Source of the DNA: Malania oleifera
Lineage: Eukaryota; Streptophyta; Magnoliopsida; Santalales; Ximeniaceae
Assembly (NCBI RefSeq): GCF_029873635.1
Contig: NC_080419.1
Coordinates: 71,485,097 to 71,549,096, forward strand
Length of the DNA stretch: 64,000 bases
Direction: 5' to 3'
Shown here: positions 21,656 through 33,141 of the stretch, piece by piece
Numbering within the stretch: the stretch's first letter is position 1
How the letters are laid out: every line of letters begins with the position of its first letter
Translations under genes and position numbers: made by a program
Notes under the pieces: model-generated
Databases searched by the model: none
What the model saw: the letters and a program-made list of their open reading frames with translations, nothing else
Told to the model about the DNA's origin: nothing

Positions 21656-23220
21656 TGCAATCAGATAACTCAATCTCATTAAGGATATGAATGAAATGCT
21701 CAAACTTGTTTGCTTGATTTTCTGTGCTTGTTTAATAGAAAACAACTTTACCAATACTTTGACGCTGATGTAACTTTGCTACCAACTTATAGAATCACAT
21801 CAATGGGCAAATATCCTCTCTTTTTTCTTTATATATATATATCAACCTCCATAGCTCCTCTAATGCATCACTACTCAAAGATACTTTCTTGCTTTGTATT
21901 GCATGACTTATTTTATACTTTCTATCTTGAGTTATAACTAGTGTCTCACTAAGTAGTCTAATCAATATTTCAATCTCAGGGTGGTTTTTAAGACACGAGA
22001 CAGAATGTAGGCTAAAGATTTAGGTTTCAACAAAAACAAGGAAACTAAGGCTAAAAAACCTCTTCCCCAAATGATATTTTTTGCCCCAGTTATTGAAACG
22101 TTTTTGCAAAATATTGACCGAACTTGTCATTTGAACAAGTTGCTTACGTACTTTTTCAAGATCAGGTTATTGCGTAGTTCAAACTCAACATCGAGTTTGA
22201 CAATTCATTTGAGACAATGATACATACCAATTTGGTCAAGACTTTTATTTGGATTGTAATGTAGGCTAGGGTATAGGTTCAAGAAGAAAAATGTTTAATA
22301 ATTCTCAAAATTGTTAATTTTATCAAAGGTATCATTAATCAAAGATCACTATTAAAGTATGCCCCTTATTTTTTGGGAGATAAAATCTCAATCTTCCATG
22401 AACAAATCGGGCTTTTTCAGAATCTTGACAAAGTAGTATGCATGTCTAAAATGAATGTAGAATGTATGACACAACATTAGGTATTTCAAAAACATATATA
22501 CGAAAAACTAGATAAAAACATGTGGAGAAGGATGAAACTCCTGTACCAACCCCAGGTGGGTTTATCACTTACAGGCTTTTCAACAAGGCTCTATCCTAAA
22601 AGAGGAAAAACTATAGACATGTTTGTGTGGTTAAACTTTAATCTCTATTAACAACAGACTCCCAGTATGTTCCCTATCCTCACCTAATGGACTTGGACAA
22701 ATTTCAAATTGAGCAGAGTGGTTCGCACCCCCCCCCCCCCTTTTTCCCCCAAAGACCTTGTCTCATGAGGGGTAACAGTAATGTGCTCCTTCCTATTCCT
22801 AAAGGGTGAAACTCGGGTAGAAGGCTTATGAAAATGTGTGAGTTAATATACTTAGTTTATTCCCACAAAACCCCACATATCATGCAATATTCAAATATTC
22901 ACAATTAATCACATACTCACAATCACATATCAAACATATATATAATCAAATCTTTGCAACAATATTCACAAAATTGATATACAAGCAACTATCCAAACAT
23001 ATATAAACATATATAGAAACAAAATCTGCCTTAATTATATTCAAAACTATTTCCTTATTCACATGCTTATTCAAATAGATATATGAACAAATATTCACAA
23101 TAAACAATATATTCAAAAAATAAAATGGAGTAATTAAAAGACTTATTAAATTCGCATTTGAGATAATTCCTAATTAATTAATAGCTTGACTCTCTAAAGA
23201 CCCTAGCAAAGTCGCCAAGC
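21656..23220. other. Rest of internal region of the large LTR element, no gene
   Basis: No gag or pol motif is found in any frame. The stretch TTGCTTACGTACTTTTTCAAG with CAGGTTATTGCGTAGTTC resembles a non-coding block I recall from large plant LTR elements. A run of 13 C lies at about 22729-22741. Short frames such as 21710-21937 have no recognisable product. Confidence 0.45.
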
Positions 23221-23760
23221 TATCGCAACATCCCGAGAGCGAGGTGCCCCGAGGAGGCGATTGAATTAAAATATGAGTTTATTTTCAGGAAAAAATTAGA
23301 ATTTTGAGTCACCACTAACCTTTTTTCTTGGTGCGGTTAGAATACCTGATTTCTACTCAATTAAGAATAGTATCGGTCTGCGTATACTAGGATCGAGATT
23401 AGGGGTTCAGTTATGCGAGGGAAGGTACTAGTACCCCCTATGCACCCGTTCTACAAACAGTACCTAATTAACTAAGAATTATCCTCGTATTGAATTTTAG
23501 TAGCCTTTTAATTTACTCCTTTTAAAAATACAAATTGACAAATATATACAATTAAAGAAACAAACGAAATACACATTTTTATAGAATATAATCAAAACGG
23601 GGTGTGATTTAGGAATGTCTAATGAAACCTCCAAAAGTGGGTATCTCATTAGAAAAATCCCCCTCAGAGCTAATAGAGGCGAGGCTTGAAATGTCCATTG
23701 CCCTTTCTATAATTATAGGGATGCGCCCACAAAAAAATACATAATAATATATTACAAAAA
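23221..23760 (+). mobile_element. Large LTR, 3' copy, truncated by copia insertion
   Basis: It matches the first 550 bp of the LTR at 11868 in the same orientation, from CGAGAGCGAGGTGCCCCG to the ACATAATAATATA stretch. It is then cut exactly where the copia 5' LTR begins. The remaining ~2.6 kb of this LTR is not found later in the window. Confidence 0.8.
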
Positions 23761-25595
23761 TATTGACTTTATGAGTCCTATCCCATTTTGATAATGACAA
23801 ATTACAAGTATCTTATCTGTGCATTGAATACTAGAATAAGTTTAAATTTCGGCACGCACATATGATAAGGATACGATGGAAACCATGAGACTTGTAAAAC
23901 TCACATCACATGACGTAGCATGGCAAACTGAAGAGCAAGGAGTGAAGACCTTATCTTTTGAATTGTAATTGCATTTAATTTGTGTTGTAAATTACATGTC
24001 TTGCATGATTTGGTTTGATGCTTAACGCTGACCGTAGAGAGACCCTAGGATCCAAAACTTTTCATGGAAAACCCTTCACTTAAAATGCTGAACTTATACA
24101 CATTGGGTTGAAATGCTTTTAAGGTCAAATGAGGGCAAAAATTAAGATTTTTCTTGAGCCTAGTCAACTGGCCTTATAGGCCTAGTTGACTGGTCAGAGC
24201 TTAAGAGCAGAATTAATTTTTATATATAGCCCTAGTCGACTGGCCCCATTTATACCTATTGAAGACCAATCAACCAACCTTCATACGTATGAAGACCAGC
24301 AGACCGGATCATTATGCCCGGCCGACCAAAGTTCACGGATTTGGAAAATCACCTTAGGCCAGTCAACCAGCCCTTGCCCCTATCGACCGAACCTCCCAGG
24401 TTGTGCTATTTTTCAAGCCTAAAAAGGGTTAAAATTTCAAATTAAATAATATTTTAATGTCCTAACGGTCACTTCACAGGTAGATTTTCAAAAACTCAAT
24501 ATATAGCCCACTCAAAGCTCATTTATCAACTTTTGATTATCTTGAATATACTCTTGATTATTTTGAGCATTATTTCTCTCATCTTTTCAAAAGCAAGGAA
24601 GCATCACTCTTTTTCTCTTATTCTTTTGAAAAATTTATTTTGAAAGAAAGCATTCATTCTCATTCACTCCCTTCATTAGCAAAATCATTTATTGCTCTTG
24701 AGGGTTGTTGAAGAAGTATTTGTTTGGGTATTAATTTTTTTATCATCAAAGATCTTCATTCTCTCCTACTCATTTATTTGAAAAATTTATTGAGAGCAAA
24801 ATTCATTTTCTCCACACCTCATCTATTGCAAAACATTTTTTGGAGAAGACACTTGGGGGTTTTAGATCTTTGAAAGCATCTATTGCATATTTTCTTTTTG
24901 AATCAATGATCATCAATACTCACAAATGCTCTCATATATCTCAAAATATTTTTGAGAGAGGAAAAACCCTACTCTGTTGAGCAAAAATCTAATCATTTGA
25001 GAGTGCTTATATTTTTACATTGTACACACTAGCTTTTTGAGAAGCATCTTTTTTTACACACAAATTTTTCATATATTTTGTATCCTTACGATTTGGGTAG
25101 TGAACCAGGCTAAGCGTGGGGCATCACCTGAAGAAGAGGGCTCCATCCTGTAAGGAGTGGTTGTAAAAGGGGGCTCCACCCTGTAAGAAGTGTGTAACGG
25201 CTTGACTTTACCTAGTTAACAGAGTTGGTTTAGTGAAATCCCAAAGAGGGTTGGCTTGGGGTGAAGACATAGGCAGGGTTTGCCGAACCTCATAAAACCC
25301 TTGTGTTTGCTCTCTCTCCCTACACTCTTTACCTTTCCATATTTGCATGTTTTTAGTTACTTGTTGTTATTATTGTATATTCGTGTGAGCACTGCTTTGT
25401 GGTTGATTGAGAAATACTAAAATTGTCATATTCGTTTTAAATATTTGCACTTGAATATTTGTTGGATTGGTGATTGTTTAGAAAGACCCTAGGTTGCAAA
25501 ATATTGTCTGTGGTTTTAAAAATAGGACACACTTGACTTGAAAATATTTTAAATATCCAATTTACCCCCCTCTTGGGAATACATCATAAATCACA
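23761..25595 (+). mobile_element. 5' LTR of the copia element
   Basis: It begins TATTGACTTTATGAG, with the expected TG changed to TA or blurred by the AT-rich target, and ends ACATCATAAATCACA. It contains a TATA box at 24500-24506. The U5 carries CTTGTGTTTGC and the ACCCTAGGTTG phrase shared with the LTR at 19498. A short tandem duplication (GGGCTCCA-CCTGTAAG) lies at 25138-25190. Confidence 0.85.
24161..24400 (+). promoter_or_regulatory. AGTCGACTGGCC-type motif array of copia 5' LTR
   Basis: About eight copies: TAGTCAACTGGCC, TAGTTGACTGGTC, TAGTCGACTGGCC, CAATCAACCAACC, CCAGCAGACCGG, CGGCCGACCAAAG, CAGTCAACCAGCC and ATCGACCGAACC. The array ends about 100 bp before the TATA box. The motif is a variant of that in the LTR at 19498, here dominated by a CTGG half. 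Confidence 0.62.
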
Positions 25596-25597
25596 GT

Positions 25598-25607
25598 TGG
25601 TATCAGA
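25598..25607 (+). other. Primer-binding site, initiator tRNA-Met
   Basis: TGGTATCAGA lies two bases after the LTR end and matches the first ten positions of the TGGTATCAGAGC consensus complementary to initiator tRNA-Met. It fixes the 5' LTR end at 25595. Confidence 0.85.
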
Positions 25608-25649
25608 TACTCGTTGTAAAGTAACTTAATTGTTTTTGTAAAAGATTGT

Positions 25650-27230
25650 AATGGCTCATCTTGGTGTATCCCCTTTTGGTGGGGACAATTGTTCACATGT
25701 CCTTTGATTTTTTATGGTGTTAACCCTTTTGGAAACAAAGATGAGGATATTTATTCAAAATTTAGATTGGAAAGTGTGGAGGGTTGTCTCCAAGGGAGAT
25801 TATATTCCTATGAAAACTGTAAAAGGAAAAAGTGTACCTATAGCAGAAGATGATTTTACTGATGATGATATGAAAAAGGGTCAAGTAAATGCTACTGTCA
25901 TGAATACTTTATATTGTGCTTTAGATGTAAATAAATTTAATATAGTTATGACTTGTACATATGCTAAAGAGATATGGGAACTAGAGATTACATATGAGGG
26001 TACCAATGATGTAAAAGATAGTCGTATAAATATGTTGACTAGTGAGTATAAGGCATTTAGGATGATTGCTAGTGAATCGATACAAACTATGAACATTAGG
26101 TTCACACACATTACTAATTTTTTACATGCTTTTGGTAAGACTTACCCCACATATGAAATTATAAGGAAAATACTTAGTGGTCTACCTCCAATTTGGGAGC
26201 TGAAAGCTATTGCCGTAGCTGAAGGAAGAAATTTAAAAGTCATGAGGCTAGATGAGCTCATAAGATCGCTTATCACGTATGAAATGACAATCAATGAGAG
26301 GATGAATAAGTAGAGCAGAATGAAGAAAGTCACAACTCTCAAGGCCTCAATGAGTAGCTCCAGTGAGGAGAGTTATCAAGAGCCTGATGAGGACGTGGCA
26401 TTGCTGACCAAGAAGTTCAGTAAGTTCTTCAAAAAGAACAGAAGATTCAATAGAAAACATTAGAGCTCGAGATTAGAAAAGGGAAAGTTGAACAAGAGAA
26501 AATAGAAATCAGATCCTCCTACAAGCTATAATTGCAATGAAGTAGGCTACATCAAGCCAGAGTGCCCACTGCTGAAGAAGGATTCGAAAAAGAAGAAAAA
26601 GGCAATAAAAGCCACTTCTTGGGAATGACCTAGCTCCAACATCACAAGTAGTGAATCTAGCGACAATGAAGTCGCAAATTTGTGCCTAACGGCACACAGC
26701 AACCATGAGATACATTCATCATGTGCTTTATCTTCATATTACTCTAGTGATGATTATGTTAATAATAGCATGCCTAGTTATAATGAATTGTAACAAGAAT
26801 ATTTGCATGTTATTAAAGTTTTTGAGAAAATGACTAAGAACAATGTTGATTTGAAAACTAAAATAAAACAATTATCAAAGGTTTTGGAAAATCAAAAGGA
26901 GTCACATCTTACTTTGACAAAAGAAAAAGATTTCAAAATTGTAGAGTTAGAAAGAAAACTGGAGGATAATTCCAAAATTATTTATAAATTTACCGAAGGC
27001 CAAAATAATTTTGAAAAACTCCTTGGTGCACAAAGAAAATCTTTAGACAAGCAAGGTTTTGGTTTTAATGGAAAGGAAAACTTGAACCATAAAAATCTTT
27101 ACAGAAGATATTTTGTAAAGGAGTCAAAATCTTATATTCCCTCTAAAGATTCCTATAGGCATACTATATGTTTTAAATGCAAAAAGAAATGTCATATTAA
27201 ATTCGATTGTCCTTTCAAAAGTAAGGACAC
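25650..27230 (+). pseudogene. Copia gag, interrupted by stops and a MITE
   Basis: Gag forms the particle that packages the element's RNA. The start (ATG at 25650, MAHLGVSPFGG) runs into an early stop. The long frame 25714-26313 holds the plant gag core (WKVWRVVSKGDY, AKEIWELEITYEG, YEIIRKILSGLPPIWE), ending at a stop after MTINERMNK. A first zinc knuckle near 26529 has lost two ligands (SYNCNEVGYIKPEC: Cys to Ser and His to Tyr). The frame 26803-27297 holds a coiled coil (ELERKLEDNSKIIYKFTEG) and a second knuckle, CFKCKKKCHIKFDC, complete for CCHC. The gene is then split by the hAT MITE at 27231 after FKSKD. The remnant at 2927 has the same order. Confidence 0.9.
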
Positions 27231-28208
27231 TAGGGGTGAGCATAATTCGGGGAAAACCGAATTAACCGACCGAAATTGGTCGATTCGGTTCGGTTAAAAA
27301 ATTCGGTTTGGTCGGTTCGGTTATGTTTTCCAATATTTCGGTTAATCGGGTTTCGATTCGGTTAATGGAGAATATTAATTCGGTTAACCGATTAACCGAT
27401 TTACGAATTAATTAAATTTTAAATATAAATTAGTAAATTAAAATTCGATTTCACTCATTCCCTCTCATACTCTCAGTCTCACACTCTCACAGTCTCACAC
27501 TCTCACTGCCCTCAGTCTCACAGAAGTCAGAACATGTAAGTCCCTCACTGCCTTTCGCCGTCGTCGGCGCCGTCGTCATCGCCGTCGCCGGCCATCATCA
27601 CCAACACAGTCACTGCTCTCTGAAGTCAGAAGCCATCGCCGTCGCCTTTCTCTCGCTCACCCGAGCTCCTCTGCATCACCAGGCACCATCTTCACGCGAT
27701 GCCTTCATCTGTGTCCATCGCCATCGCCGTCGCCGGCCATCATCACCAGCAGTGCAACACAGTAACTGTTATCTGAAGTGAGAAGTCGGAAGCCCTCATT
27801 GAGTCACTGCCTCTCTCTCGCTCACCTGAGCTCACTGCTCCGCACCACGGCACCACCATCTTCACGTGATGCCATCGCCGTTGCCACTGGCCAGCCATCG
27901 TCACCAAGAACCACCCCCGACTCCTCATCGTCATCGCCGTCAAGCTCACCCGAGCTCAATCATCTCCCCCGACTCCTTCCTGACTTCCCCCTTCCCTTAT
28001 TCTGGATTTACCTTCCCAATTCCCCCTTCCCTCATATTTCTCGGTTAAATTAGGTTAACCGAATTACCCGAAAATAAATTCGGTCGGGTTCGGTTCAGTG
28101 AGGCCCAATGGTTCGGTCGGTTCGGTTAACATTATTCTTTATCCGAAATTTTCGGTTAATTCGGTTAATTAACCGAATTTGGCCGAACCGACCGTTTGCT
28201 CACCCCTA
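27231..28208. mobile_element. hAT-type non-autonomous element with 8-bp target duplication
   Basis: Perfect 12-bp terminal inverted repeats (TAGGGGTGAGCA and TGCTCACCCCTA) are flanked by AAGGACAC on both sides (27223-27230 and 28209-28216). An 8-bp duplication is the hAT signature. Both subterminal regions (27245-27420 and 28040-28190) are packed with CGGTTAACCG, TTCGGTT and GGTCGGTTCGG motifs, many of them palindromes. The middle (27440-28040) is GC-rich, with CGCCGTCGCC phrases and an internal duplication of CCGTCGCCGGCCATCATCACC (27582-27602, 27727-27747). It resembles copied host gene leader DNA. No transposase is present. Confidence 0.94.
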
Positions 28209-28216
28209 AAGGACAC

Positions 28217-30875
28217 TAATTAAGAAGGTCTGGAAAGTTAAGGGAGAATCAAGCACTAACCCCAAAGGACCCAAAAAAATTTGGGTACCAAAAGTAGTCA
28301 CCTAAGTATTTCTTGTAGGTGTGCTTTGGGTCGTCCTCCACTAAGGACAAATGGTACATGGACAGCGGTTGCTCAAGGCACATGACAAGCAATAAAGCCA
28401 ACTTTGCTTCCATCACACCTAAGGATGGAAGATTCGTGACCTTCGAGGACAATGCCAAAGGGAAGATCGTTGGAGTAGGTAAAGTTGGTCAAGAACCCTC
28501 TCTCGTTATAGGTGATGTTTTTCTTGTGGATGGTTTAAAACATAATCTATTGAACATAAGTCAGCCATGTGATAAAGGTTATAGGTTGTCTTTTGAGCAT
28601 AATAAATGCATAGTAGAAAATTTATCTGAAAATAAAATACTTTTTACGACTGAACCTAATGAAAATGTTTATACTATTAGTTTTGATAACTTTGTCTCTC
28701 AACATTTGAAATTTTTTTCTACTATTAATGAGACTAGTTGGCTTTGGCATAGGAGATTAGGATATGCTAGCATGGATTTATTGTCTAAACTAGTTAAAGG
28801 AGAATTAGTTAAGAGTTTACCTAAGACACAATTTGTAAGAGATAAAATATATGATGCATGTCAACTAAGTAAACAAACTAAGTCTAGCTTTAAGAAGAAG
28901 AAAATCATCTCCACCACTAGGCCACTTTAAATGCTTCACTTAGACTTATTTAGTCCTAATCAAATTCAGAGTCTAGGAGATAAATCTTATGCCTTTGTTA
29001 TTGTTGATGATTATTCTAGATTCACATGAGTTTTATTTCTTGCACATCAAGATGAAGCATGTGAAAGATTTACCAGACTATGTAGAAAAATTCATAATGA
29101 AAAAGGATATATAATCACACATATTCGTAGTGATAGAGGTAGAGAATTTAAAAATCAGGATATGGAAAATTTATGTGATTCATATGGAATATTCTATAAC
29201 TTTTCTGCACCTAGGACCCCACAAAAAAATGGTGTAGTTGAGAGAAAGAACATATCATTTCAGGAAATGGGTAGAACTATGCTTAATGAACACAACTTAC
29301 CCAAATATTTATGGGCTGAAGTGGTTAGTACCACTTGCTATGTTACAAATAGAGTTTTAATCAGGCTCACTCTCAACAAAACCCCTTATGAATTGTGAAA
29401 TGGTCATAGACCTAATATTTATTATTTCCAAGTCTTTGGGTGTAAATGTTTTGTTCTAAGAGATAAAGATAACCTAGGAAAGTTTGATGCAAAATCTGAC
29501 GAGGGGATCTTTCTAGGTTATGTTATAGATAGTAAAGCCTACGAGGTGTTTAACAAGAGAACTTTAACTGTTATAGAATCCATCCATGTAATCTTTGATG
29601 AGTCCAATCCCTTCTCTAAAAAAGCTAATGAGGAAGATCTTAAAATAAGAAAGGGATTAGAAAAATTATCCATTCGAAATACTGAGGAAAAGAGCACAAA
29701 AATTAAAGAAACATTTGTTGAAGATAATCGAATAGAAAGTGAGGTTCGGGAGTTACCTAAAGAATGAAAATTTGTAAAGAATCATCCTATTGATCAAATC
29801 ATAGGTGAACCATCACAAGGTATAGCCACCTGATCATCCTTTAGAAACTTGTGTAGCCGCATAGCATTCTTGTATCAGGAAGGGCCTAAGAATGTGAATG
29901 AGGCAATTGAGGATGAATCATAGGTGATGTCTATGCAGGAAGAGCTTAGCCAATTTGAGAGAAACAAAGTCTGGACCTTAGTTCCTAGACCTGATGATCA
30001 TACTATCATTGGAACTAAATGGGTCTATAGGAACAAGAAAGATGAGAATGGGGTTGTAATTAGAAACAAAGCCAGATTAGTTGTCCAAGGTTACAACCAG
30101 AAAGAGGGAATAGACTTTGAGGAAACCTATGCTCGTGTATTTAGAATGGAAGTCATTCGAATGTTATTAGCATACACAACTTTTAAGGACTTCAAATTAT
30201 ATCAAATGGATGTTAAAATCACATTTCTAAATGGTTGCATAAATGAGGAGGTATATGTAAAGCAACCTCTAGGCTTCGAAAACGACAAATTCCCAAATCA
30301 TGTTTTTAGACTAACTAAAACCTTGTAAGGACTAAAGCAAGCTCGTAGGTCTTGGTATGAAAGATTAAGTGATTTTCTCTTAGATAATGGGTTCACTAGG
30401 GCAAAGATAGACACAACACTCTTCATTAAGTCTGAAAATGAAAAAATTCTCCTAGTGCAAATATATGTGGACAACATATTTTAAGCAACAAATGGAGAGA
30501 TGTGTAATGAGTTTGCAAAATGCATGCAAGATGAATTCGAAATGAGCATGATGGGTAAACTTAATTTCTTCCTAGGACTTCAGATAAAACAGGACAAACA
30601 TGGAACATTTGTATTCCAACCAAAATATGTAAAAGAGTTGCTCAAAAAGTTCAATATGGAAGATGGTAAAATTTTAGGAACATCTATGAGTACTTCCACA
30701 AAATTAGATAAAGATGAGTAAGGCATACCAGTAGATGTTAAACTCTACCGAGGCATGATTGGTAGCCTATTATACCTGACTGTGAGTAGATATGATATCA
30801 TGTTTAGTGTTTGTATGTGTGCAAGATTTCAAACTGCACCTAAAGAGTCACACCTATTAGTAGTCAAGAGGATAC
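28217..30875 (+). pseudogene. Copia pol: protease, integrase and most of RT
   Basis: This continues the polyprotein interrupted by the MITE. Protease: WYMDSGCSRHMT, with DSG intact (about 28350). Pre-integrase and zinc-binding: LWHRRLGYAS, with the second His changed to Tyr, and YDACQLSKQ. Integrase core: LHLDLFSPNQ, IVDDYSRFT, then a stop, IRSDRGREFKN and APRTPQKNGVVERKN; the first Asp, second Asp and Glu positions are still visible. [33 protein letters not shown] (Ala to Thr) and IYVDNIF, where YVDD has become YVDN, a loss of a catalytic Asp. About ten in-frame stops occur. RT is interrupted at VKRIL by the solo LTR at 30876. Confidence 0.93.
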
Positions 30876-31190
30876 TGTTAACCTTTTGAGTCCGATCTCT
30901 ATTTTGATACTGAAAAAGCATATGTATCTTATGTGTGCATTCAGTGTGTGAACAGGTTTACATGTCAACACGAATATAAAATATAGGAGAAATGGAAGCC
31001 AAGACAGAACTTAAAGCCCACATAATAGCCTGGTGTATTCCATGAAAAGAAGAGTAAAAAGAAGAAGATGTTTATTCTTTATTGTAATTGCATTTAAATT
31101 TATATATTTTGGTCTATAATAAATGCATACATCCTGCATGATATGACTTAATGATCAGATAGGTCATAGACAGACCTTAAGGTAGACTTC

Positions 31191-31600
31191 GGTTGACTGA
31201 CGTTGGGTTTTTAGGCATAATTAAAAGCCTCAGGTGACCGGCCGATTTATGTGTTATAGCCCTCAGTCGACTGAACACTCTATTGGCCAAAAAGTCAAAA
31301 TGTTGACTAAGCATCAGGCGACCGAACAAAAATGAATGTATCATCCACGGTCGAGCGAACCCTAGTCATTGACTATTCCACTATCCTCGGTTGCCCGAAC
31401 TTATAAATCAAAATCATCCCGGGCGACCGAATTGTGTGGCACGGTAAAATGAACAAATAAAGTGGGCGCCCGAACCTACGAAGGTTTGGGAAATCACTTT
31501 AGCTTCAGCCAACTAGACTTAACCACAGTCACCCGAACCCTATACAGGCTTTGTGTCTGTTCGGGTGACCGACCCTAAGGACCGGGCGACCAAACCTCTC
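31191..31600 (+). promoter_or_regulatory. GGGCGACCGAAC-type motif array of solo LTR
   Basis: About 12 copies: GGTTGACTGACG, GGTGACCGGCCG, CAGTCGACTGAAC, AGGCGACCGAAC, GGTCGAGCGAACC, GGTTGCCCGAAC, GGGCGACCGAATT, GGGCGCCCGAACC, CAGTCACCCGAACCC, CGGGTGACCGACC and CGGGCGACCAAACC. The array ends about 100 bp upstream of the TATA box at 31700. Confidence 0.65.
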
Positions 31601-32482
31601 AGGTTGGGTTATTTTTTCAGCCCTAAACACACTTATTTTTTAATTAAACATTTTTAAAAATACCGAGCTTGTCCCTAACGGTCACTTTTTCAGAAAAACT
31701 ATAAATACCCTTTTTCATAACTTATATTAGCAACTTTGATTAGCCCAAATTTTCTCTCTAATCCATTGTTAATCAAAGTTCCCCCAAAACGTTTTTTATT
31801 GTTAAAATCATTCTTTTGGAGAAAAATCTTTTATACAAGTCTCTCCAACTCTCTTTCATGCTTTTATTTCAAAATCTTTTTTGAGGAGAGTATTTTATTT
31901 AGGGCGTTTTATTTGCATATACTCTCACTTGTTATTTATTTCCCAAAATTTATTTTTGAGAGTATTGCTTATGTTTTCTCGCACTTATTTCTTTGATAAA
32001 TATTTTTGGGAGAAAATTATTTACAACACAAATATTTTCTTAAGCGTAAATTCATAGATTCTCCAAATATTCTTTATTTATAAAAATATTTATAGGAGAA
32101 CATAATACTCATTTTTCATATATATTTTATTTCTACAAGAACTACTTGAAAAGCAAGCCCAAGGTTCTCCTATATTGAAATATATTTTTGGGAGAAAATT
32201 TCATTAGGGTCATATCTTTGAGCATTTTATCAGACACATCATTTCTCAAAATTGAAAATATTGTTTTGAAAAAACACCATTTCTTTACTGAGCATAACTT
32301 ATATCATTAGAGAGTACATGTATTGAGCTTTAATATGCACATTTTTGCTTGTATTTAGAAGTATGTTTTATGTACAAATTTTTTTTAATATATCAATTGG
32401 GTTCATCCCGTAAATTGAACTAAGGAATCTCAGTCCCATAAGTGAGACCGGTTCGGTTCAGCCCAAAAATTGAGCTGGAGAG

Positions 32483-32858
32483 TCTCCGCCTCGAAAGGGA
32501 GACAAGTTGGGCTCAACCTTGTAATTGAGCTGGGGTTTAACTCGCCCTATAAGGAGAGATTGTAACACCTTCTACTCTGCCAATTTAAGTGAGCAGTGTT
32601 AGTGTAATCCTTAGGGGGCATACCCAAGGTAGGGACGTATGCTGGTTTGGCCGAACCTCGATAACATATATCTCCGCCTCGAAAGGGAGACAAGTTGGGC
32701 TCAACCTTATAATTGAGCTGGGGTTTAACTCGCCCTATAAGGAGAGATTGTAACGCCTTCTACTCTGCCAATTTAAGTGAGCAGTGTTAGTGTAATCTTT
32801 AGGGGGCATACCCAAGGTAGGGACGTATGCTGGTTTGGCCGAACCTCGATAACATATA
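32483..32858. repeat. 188-bp tandem duplication in solo LTR U5
   Basis: Two copies start TCTCCGCCTCGAAAGGGAGA at 32483 and 32671 and run to AACATATAT. Only a few substitutions separate them, so the duplication is recent relative to the age of the surrounding elements. Confidence 0.93.
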
Positions 32859-33141
32859 TTGTGTGTCACTCTCTCTCTATCTCATTTATATTTCAGCACT
32901 TAAATTTTTGTATGTGTATGTTTGTTTATTCACGGTTACAACTATTTGCATGCACACATTTAAATTAAATGAGATTTACTGCACACGTGTATGCATGAAC
33001 TTATAGTTTAATTATTTTACGTACACGCGTGTGCATTGAATGAGATATGATTTGTGGTGATTTGGTCAAATGTTTAAATTAGCCAAAAAGTTTTTAAAAC
33101 CCAATTCACCCCCCTCTCTTGGGATCAAACCAATTCCAATA

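Larger units (their letters stand above)
30876..33141 (+). mobile_element. Solo copia LTR inserted in copia RNase H region, GATAC duplication
   Basis: The insert starts TGTTAACCTTTTGAGTCC and ends CTCTTGGGATCAAACC then CAATA. GATAC flanks it on both sides (30871-30875 and 33142-33146), and removing it restores the reading VKRI-L-RYLIG across the junction. It has a motif array (31191-31600) and a TATA box at 31700-31709. The U5 contains a perfect-phase 188-bp tandem duplication (32483-32670 and 32671-32858). It differs clearly from the host copia's own LTR, so it came from another copia family. Confidence 0.93.

Noticed and set aside
22727..22742. C-run as a regulatory or structural element
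   Set aside because: A single homopolymer run of uncertain length gives no basis for a function.
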